Position numbers and translations under genes: made by a program. 64,000 nucleotides of DNA from Stictocephala bisonia. Taxonomy: Eukaryota > Arthropoda > Insecta > Hemiptera > Membracidae. The notes under the pieces were generated by a model, which worked only from the letters and a program-made list of their open reading frames with translations, made no database searches and had not been told where the DNA came from. Location of the stretch: contig JAQJVL010000415.1 of the NCBI GenBank assembly GCA_035578905.1, forward strand, positions 278,501-342,500. The letters run 5' to 3'. Of the stretch, positions 58,800-64,000 are shown one piece after another (the first letter of the stretch is position 1; each line of letters opens with the position of its first letter).

Positions 58800-60008
58800 A
58801 CGTAATCACAGACCGAGTCCAGTAAGGGGAGTCTGACAGAAGGCACCTAGACAATCCAGTATGTGGGAGTCTGAAGCAATACGCCTAGACGAGCCTGTCT
58901 GTGAGGGTCTGAATCAAGGCGCCTAGACTCGCCAGTCTTAGGGAGTCTGACACAAGGTGCCTAAGACGAGACATTCTGTGGGAGTTTGACACAATGCGTA
59001 TTTCAATGATATATAAAATACCATTGAACGTGTATGGGTGGGTGGGTGGGTCAATACCATTGTACATGCATGGGTGGGTGGGTGGGTCAATACCATTGAA
59101 CGTGTATGGGTGGGTGGGTGGGTCAATACCATTGTACGTGTATGGGTGGGTGGGTGGGGTCTGTGGGAGTCTGATACAGGGCGCCTAGACGAGCTTGTCT
59201 GTGATAATCTTATACAAGGGGCCTAAGACGAGAAAGTTTGTGGGAGTCTGACACAAGGCGCCTTAGACAGATAGTTTGTAGGAGTCTGACACAGGACGCC
59301 TAGACGAGCTTGTCTGTGGGAATCTGACACAAGGTGCCTAAGACGAGACAGTCTTTAGGAGTCTGACGCAATGCGCCTAGACTAGCCAGTAAGTGGGAGT
59401 TTGACACGTGGCGCATAAGACGAGCCAGTCTGTGGTAGTCTGACACAATGCGCCTGGACGAGTTTGTCTGTGGGAATCTTAAATAAGGCGCCCAAGACGG
59501 GAAGTTTTGTGGGAGTTTGACACTTGGCGCATAAGACAAGACAATCTTTAGGAGTCTGACACAAGACGCCTAAGACGAAGGCGAGCCAGTCAGTGGGAGT
59601 CTGACACAAGGCGCCTAAGACGAAGGCGAGCCAGTCTGTGGGAGTCTGACACAAGACGCCTAAGACGAAGGCGAGCCAGTCTATGGGAGTCTGACACAAG
59701 ATGCCTAAGACGAAGGCGAGCCAGGCTGTGGGAGTCTGACACAAGGCGCCTAAGACGAAGGCGAGCCAGTCAGTGGGAGTCTGACACAAGGCGCCTAAGA
59801 CGAAGGCGAGCCAGTCTGTGGGAGTCTGACACAAGGCGCCTAAGATGAAGGCAAGCCAGTCTACGGGAGTCTGATACAAGACGCCTAAGGCGAAGGCGAG
59901 CCAGTCTGTGGGAGTCTGACACAAGACGCCTAAGACGAAGGCGAGCCAGGCTGTGGGAGTCTGACACAAGGCGCCTAAGACGAAGGCGAGCCAGTCTGTG
60001 GGAGTTTC
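58800..60008. repeat. 45-bp minisatellite, clean right half and degenerate left half
   Basis: Unit GGAGTCTGACACAAGGCGCC, TAAGACGAAGGCGAGCCAGT, CTGTG (45 bp) is regular from about 59560 to 60008 and increasingly degenerate and shorter towards 58800. The minus strand stays open for 215 codons (59382-60029) with a 15-residue repeat (FVLGALCQTPTDWLA), again because 45 is a multiple of three; a second minus frame is also open. I read it as non-coding. Confidence 0.93.
59026..59158. repeat. 36-bp minisatellite inside the 45-bp array
   Basis: GTGTATGGGTGGGTGGGTGG plus GTCAATACCATTGAAC repeats about four times at 36 bp. It is the inverse of the array at 23130-23232. Confidence 0.92.
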
Positions 60009-60896
60009 ACTCGTTGCTTTAAAAGTCAACGTTACTCGTAAAACAATTCATATTTTACGATTCATGAATGAGTTGTTTGACGAGAGGGAATAATAATAAT
60101 AATAATAAACTTTATTTCTCATAATTTACAATGAATACATGATGACATAATTATTTTACATGACAGTAAACATTACACATCTTCGGCATTCAAACTTCAC
60201 TTTGTTCAGGTAATCACCGTGCAACGTTATAAACCACTAACAATAATTAATTATATGCACACCTTATTGCTATTTACACATTTTGTAATATTTACTTGTT
60301 GAATTTTGTTATTTTATGTTTGAACATGAATATAAATTATAATGAGAAATAAAGGGTTAACCTCCCAGGCTAGCCTGTTTGGAAGATTTCTTATACTATC
60401 TTGTAAAAGTAAAACAGCTAATGGCAATGAAAACGTTGAAGTACAAAAAAATACACAAATAAATAATCTGTATCCTAATATTGAATTCATATATCTTAGA
60501 TACATATATATATATATACATTCTTTTTTCTCCCTAATTAATCAAAGTAAACATTATAACTATTTGAGCCTAATCCAACATGCATATTTTATGTTTATAG
60601 ATTTCATTGTAAATAATCCCTTATTAAAGTATTAGTTCACAAAATTTGTACATAAAACAATTTAAAGAATAAAATAAACAATGAAAGCGAAAATGGATAT
60701 ACATTTCAAACATTTATCACGACAAACAAATAAATAATGAGAAAAAACAAAAAAGACAAAAGAAGTAAATATGTGAACAACTTAGTCAATACATTTTTGC
60801 ACATTATTAATTGTATTGAACATAATTAAACTTGAAAATCTGACAAAAGAAGCACAAGGAATACTATACTCAGTCACTAGCATTTGAGATATCATC

Positions 60897-61322
60897 TCAT
60901 ACATTGATTCTACAAAGCATCTCTTCTATGTCATCTACTGCCAGAAGCCATTTTTTAAGATGCTTTGAAAAATAAATGATTGATTCCTGCTTTTTTATTT
61001 CATTTGGAATTAGATTAAACATTTTTGGTGCTAAATAGAAAAATGTTTTTGTAAAGTATGTATTTAACGGTTTAGGTACAAATAAATCTTCTGAATTTCT
61101 CAATCTCCTTTTATAATCATTTAATGATTTATGATTGTTGCTCCTCATATAGAATATTTTCAAATTTTTATACACATACATGTATCTTAAGGGAAGAACT
61201 TGTAAGTTCAAAAACAGCTGATATGATGGATTTGTCTTCTTTTTTTTCATAATTAATCTTATATAATGATTTTGGGTAACGATTATTGTTTTTAAATTTG
61301 AAATATATGTTCCCCCCAACAT
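60897..61322 (-). pseudogene. C-terminal domain of the same retrotransposon, shifted frame
   Basis: Continues directly from the reverse transcriptase fragment in another frame: GGTYISNLKTIIVTQNHYIR follows the YGI-CWG motif, which is the usual order. Later LPLRYMYVYKNLKIFYMRS and FFYLAPKMFNLIPNEIKK match the conserved tail seen in CR1-like and Jockey-like elements. The two frames overlap around a run of six C at 61311-61316, so a one-base indel there is the likely break. The 3' UTR follows at lower coordinates. Confidence 0.82.
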
Positions 61323-61827
61323 GAAATTCCATACTCTATTCTACTATTAACAAGAGAAAAATATAACGTTCTTAAGAGGTCATTATTACATATATTTCTC
61401 ATAAAATAAAAAATTCTCAAGACATTATTTAATTTTTGTTTCAATTTGTTCAAAATGAAATTCCAGTTTAATTCTTTGTCAACCCATAGCCCTAAATATT
61501 TCAACGACTCAACTCCTAATATTGGTTTGCATTCCTCTATACATTCACCATTACTACTAATACAATCCAAGAATTTGTATACAATGTTATTAGGCAAACA
61601 AACATTTCCTCTCAAGCAAAAGTTGATGTATTTAGTTTTTTCAGAACTTAGTACCATGTTATTTCTGGCAAACCACCATCTTAATGCTTGCAAGTCTAAG
61701 TTTATTTTAATTTCAACGTCATGCCATGTATCTTCAACGTAACACAAGGTTGTATCATCTGCAAATGAGGTTATCTTGGCATAAAAATTTCCTTCACAGA
61801 GGTCATTGATATATATACTAAAAATAA
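61292..61827 (-). pseudogene. Reverse transcriptase fragment with FADD motif
   Basis: The minus-strand frame enters at SIYINDLCEG and reaches SFADDTTL, with FADD encoded at 61754-61765. FADD is the Mg-binding catalytic motif C of non-LTR reverse transcriptases, and the IYINDL segment before it is equally typical. Downstream come LRWWFARNNMVLSSEKTKYI (the N-x-L-N/S--KT segment), LKYLGLWVD (the YLG motif), and NSRIEYGISCWG (the YGI--WG segment). Motifs A and B and everything upstream are missing. The frame breaks at the C6 run 61311-61316. It cannot encode a functional enzyme. Confidence 0.9.
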
Positions 61828-62460
61828 TATAATAATTAATTAATTATTAATAATATAATAATTGATTAAATCATTAAATAAATAATATAATACATGTTCT
61901 CATTTTAAAGAACATTGATTAAATAATATTCTGATGATAGTATTGCATCAAGGGTAAACAAATATTCCACTTATTTTTGGATGAAAGACATTCTAATACT
62001 TTTAGTTGTGTGAAACACTTAGTTCTAAAAGTATATCTGTATTATGTAAAGTTAAGTCCGAATCATAAATTGAAACCACTAAATTAACTTTATAAGCCTA
62101 ATAGTTGTAAGGTGGTGGTTAACATTTAAAAAATATTGTTTCTGTCTTATGGTAAGCTTCATAAACTCGTTTTGACTATAAAATTAAAAAATAATTAACT
62201 CGCCGAAAACCGATTGCACCACCTTAAATTCAGCGTATTACTAGTGTAGGCATAATACTGTAGGCTATTTATTTCTTTGGTAATATTAATTACATTTCAA
62301 CCTCTAAGCCACGCACAATATCATTTTATTCCAGCATTTCCAATAGTGAATTGTAATGTACTATTGACAAGTCATCTACCTGTCACAGTTGTTCTGTTTT
62401 AAGGTGTTTGTGACAAATGTATAAATAAAATAAATAAATAAAAAATAAAATAAATTTCCT
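61828..62460. other. AT-rich spacer
   Basis: Simple AT-rich tracts (AATAATTAATTAATTATTAA) border the retrotransposon. Nothing else supported. Confidence 0.5.
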
Positions 62461-63500
62461 CATTCGTCTGTGTCCATAGGGATGATTGTGTGGGTCCCTG
62501 ATCTATTGTTTTTGTAAGGAGATGTGGGTAAGTTCGTCCGTCAGTCTTGTGTTCACAGGGGTGGGTGAATGGGTAGGCCCATCAGCCGTCTACCCACGGT
62601 TTGAATAGAAACGGGTGGGTTGGTACCTCAGCCGTTTGTGTTTATAGAAACGGGTGGCTGGGTCTCTCAGCCGTTAGTGTTTATAGAAACGGGTGGGTGG
62701 GTTCCCAGCCGTCCGTGTTTATAGAAACGGGTGGGTGGGTCTCTCAGCCGTCAGTGTTTGTTCCCAGCCATCAGTGTTTATAGAAACGGATGGGTGGGTT
62801 CCCAGCCGTCAGTGTTTATAGAAACATATACAGTACTGTTGTTGTGAGAACTTCAATCTGCTTATGGCATGTGAAACTACATTAAACCATACAGTCATAT
62901 GTTTTTTGTAAACAATTCAGATTCTCCATTTGAATAAGAATTCAACCCGGATGGGTTCCCAGCCATCAGTGTTTATAGAAACGGGTGGGTGGGTTCCCAG
63001 CCGTCAGTGTTTATAGAAACGGGTGGGTGGGTTCCCAGCCGTCAGTGTTTATGAAAACGGGTGTGGGTGAATACGCTCAGTCATTGTGATTTTAGGGAAG
63101 GATAAGTGGGTCAATTAGTCGTTTGGGTTCGGAGAAGTAGGTTAGTGGGTACATCAGCCGTCAGTGTTTATAGAAACGGGTGGGTGAGTTCCCAGCCGTC
63201 AGTGTTTATGGAAACGGGTGTGGGTGAATACGCTCAGTCATTGTGATTTTAGGGAAGGATAAGTGGGTCAATTAGTCGTTTGGGTTCGGAGAAGTAGGTT
63301 TGTGGGTACATCAGCCGTCAGTGTTTATAGAAACGGGTGGGTCCGTCAGCCTTCTGTGTTTATAGAAACGGGTGTGTGGGTCCCCAGCCGTCAGTGGTTA
63401 TGGGAACGGGAAGGTGGGTACGCCCAGTCATTGTGATTATAGGAGAGGATGGGTGGGTCCATTAGTAGTTTGTGTTCGGAGAAGTCAGTGGGTGGGTCCC
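62461..63500. repeat. 38-bp minisatellite with 158-bp higher-order duplication
   Basis: Unit CCGTCAGTGTTTATAGAAAC plus GGGTGGGTGGGTTCCCAG (38 bp). Degenerate relatives occupy 62461-62600. A longer block starting TGTGGGTGAATACGCTCAGT at 63062 is repeated at ~63220. The array is split by an unrelated fragment at 62826-62945. Confidence 0.9.
62826..62945 (-). mobile_element. Fragment of the 2.5-kb Helitron-like element inside the minisatellite
   Basis: Reverse complement of about 2681-2795: TTATTCAAATGGA, CTGAATTGTTTACAAAAAAC, GGTTTAATGTAGTTTCACAT, CAACAACAGTACTGTATATG. About 95% alike by eye. Neither Helitron end is present, and minisatellite sequence resumes at once on both sides. Confidence 0.88.
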
Positions 63501-64000
63501 TCATAAATGTTAATTATATAATACGTAGCAAATATATTCAGTACAAGTGAACGTCACACAACACAAATATATGACAATATAAGCTCTAAATGCACAAATA
63601 TATTACAATATAAGTACAAAATGCACAAATATTACTGTGATCGATTTCGGTGAACCACGCTCACCTTCCTCAAACCAGAGGGATTCACAAAAGAATAAAA
63701 AAGGTATTCATACAACTAACTCTATAAACACCAAAGTTATGGTACATATAATGTGGTTTCAGACATACCAAGACGTTAAGCACTGGTCTCCGTTGTGACA
63801 GACAAGTGCACAGTCGCTCTCATTAGTGTTGTTATCAGGTGTTTGTTACAATGAGGAGGCGCCATAGACTTGTTTCAAGGCCACGGAGTTTAGTCTCAAT
63901 CATGAACAATGCCCGTGAGAACGTGGCACACTTGGCTCGGTATTCTCTTTAGTAATATTAAATATTCATTACAAGCAAAGTGCGTTTCCTCAACAAACTA
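63501..64000. other. Spacer with a short tandem repeat
   Basis: A ~37-bp unit with AATGCACAAATAT and ACAATATAAG repeats about 2.5 times at 63559-63635. A hammerhead-like motif follows at 63631-63676 (minus). A 33-codon frame at 63851-63952 is too short to support. Confidence 0.5.

Larger units (their letters stand above)
60091..61827 (-). mobile_element. 5'-truncated non-LTR retrotransposon
   Basis: On the minus strand it begins in the middle of the reverse transcriptase, runs through the C-terminal part, has ~800 bp of 3' UTR, and ends AAATAAAGTTTATTATTATT with an (ATT)n tail. 5' truncation with a polyadenylation-like signal and short tandem tail is typical of target-primed insertion; tails of this kind occur in CR1-like clades. 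No target-site duplication could be fixed, because the 5' flank is simple AT sequence. Confidence 0.85.

Noticed and set aside
59382..60029. 215-codon minus-strand frame as a hydrophobic repeat protein
   Set aside because: It is the 45-bp minisatellite read in one of two open minus frames; no unique sequence or domain.
60342..60635. 97-codon plus-strand frame
   Set aside because: It lies antisense in the 3' UTR of the minus-strand retrotransposon and has no recognisable motif.
63851..63952. 33-codon Arg-rich plus-strand frame near the window end
   Set aside because: Too short to distinguish from chance.

Overview
The window looks like a gene-poor, repeat-dominated stretch of an arthropod, probably insect, nuclear genome. 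Evidence: AT-rich composition, no prokaryotic-style gene packing, long tandem satellites, several non-LTR retrotransposon fragments, tRNA-derived SINE sequence, many terminal-inverted-repeat elements, and a short run of the insect-type telomeric repeat CCTAA at 15328-15354. Species cannot be fixed from the sequence alone. I find no intact host protein-coding gene, rRNA gene or tRNA gene in 64 kb. The longest open frames lie inside tandem repeats whose unit length is a multiple of three (63, 39 and 45 bp), so they stay open by periodicity.

Layout. 1-2 kb: a degenerate 21-bp array followed by a 63-bp minisatellite. 2.5-3.0 kb: a Helitron-like element. 4.1-7.6 kb: a 65-bp satellite of about 54 units. 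8.7-14.7 kb: a pair of ~600-bp inverted repeats about 4.8 kb apart; a SINE overlaps the left arm, and a 100-bp array and a CTGTGTTG-rich array lie between the arms. 15-23 kb: a cluster of inverted-repeat elements (a TTAGG-containing inverted pair, a ~290-bp-arm palindrome, a nested foldback element, a two-copy MITE family) plus a decayed reverse-transcriptase C-terminus. 23-26.7 kb: minisatellites and a 1.5-kb Helitron-like element carrying four ~187-bp tandem units. 29.3-35.6 kb: a 132-bp satellite in which a ~490-bp retroposon-like insert recurs three times as part of a higher-order block. 37-38 kb: a 122-bp array. 39.8-47.8 kb: Helitron-like 3' ends, a MITE copy, a 39-bp minisatellite, an R1-like retrotransposon tail and a GC-rich hairpin array. 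49.5-51.2 kb: a ~900-bp palindrome and a ~300-bp direct duplication. 55-58.5 kb: two short inverted-repeat elements. 58.8-60.0 kb: a 45-bp minisatellite. 60.1-61.8 kb: a 5'-truncated non-LTR retrotransposon that still shows the FADD catalytic motif. 62.5-63.5 kb: a 38-bp minisatellite interrupted by a fragment of the element at 2.5 kb.

Nothing here works together as a pathway. The interest is structural: nested insertions, amplification of an inserted retroposon inside a satellite, large hairpin-forming palindromes, and the same repeat families recurring tens of kilobases apart. All repeat boundaries were read by eye and should be taken as good to within a few bases for clean repeats and tens of bases for degenerate ones.
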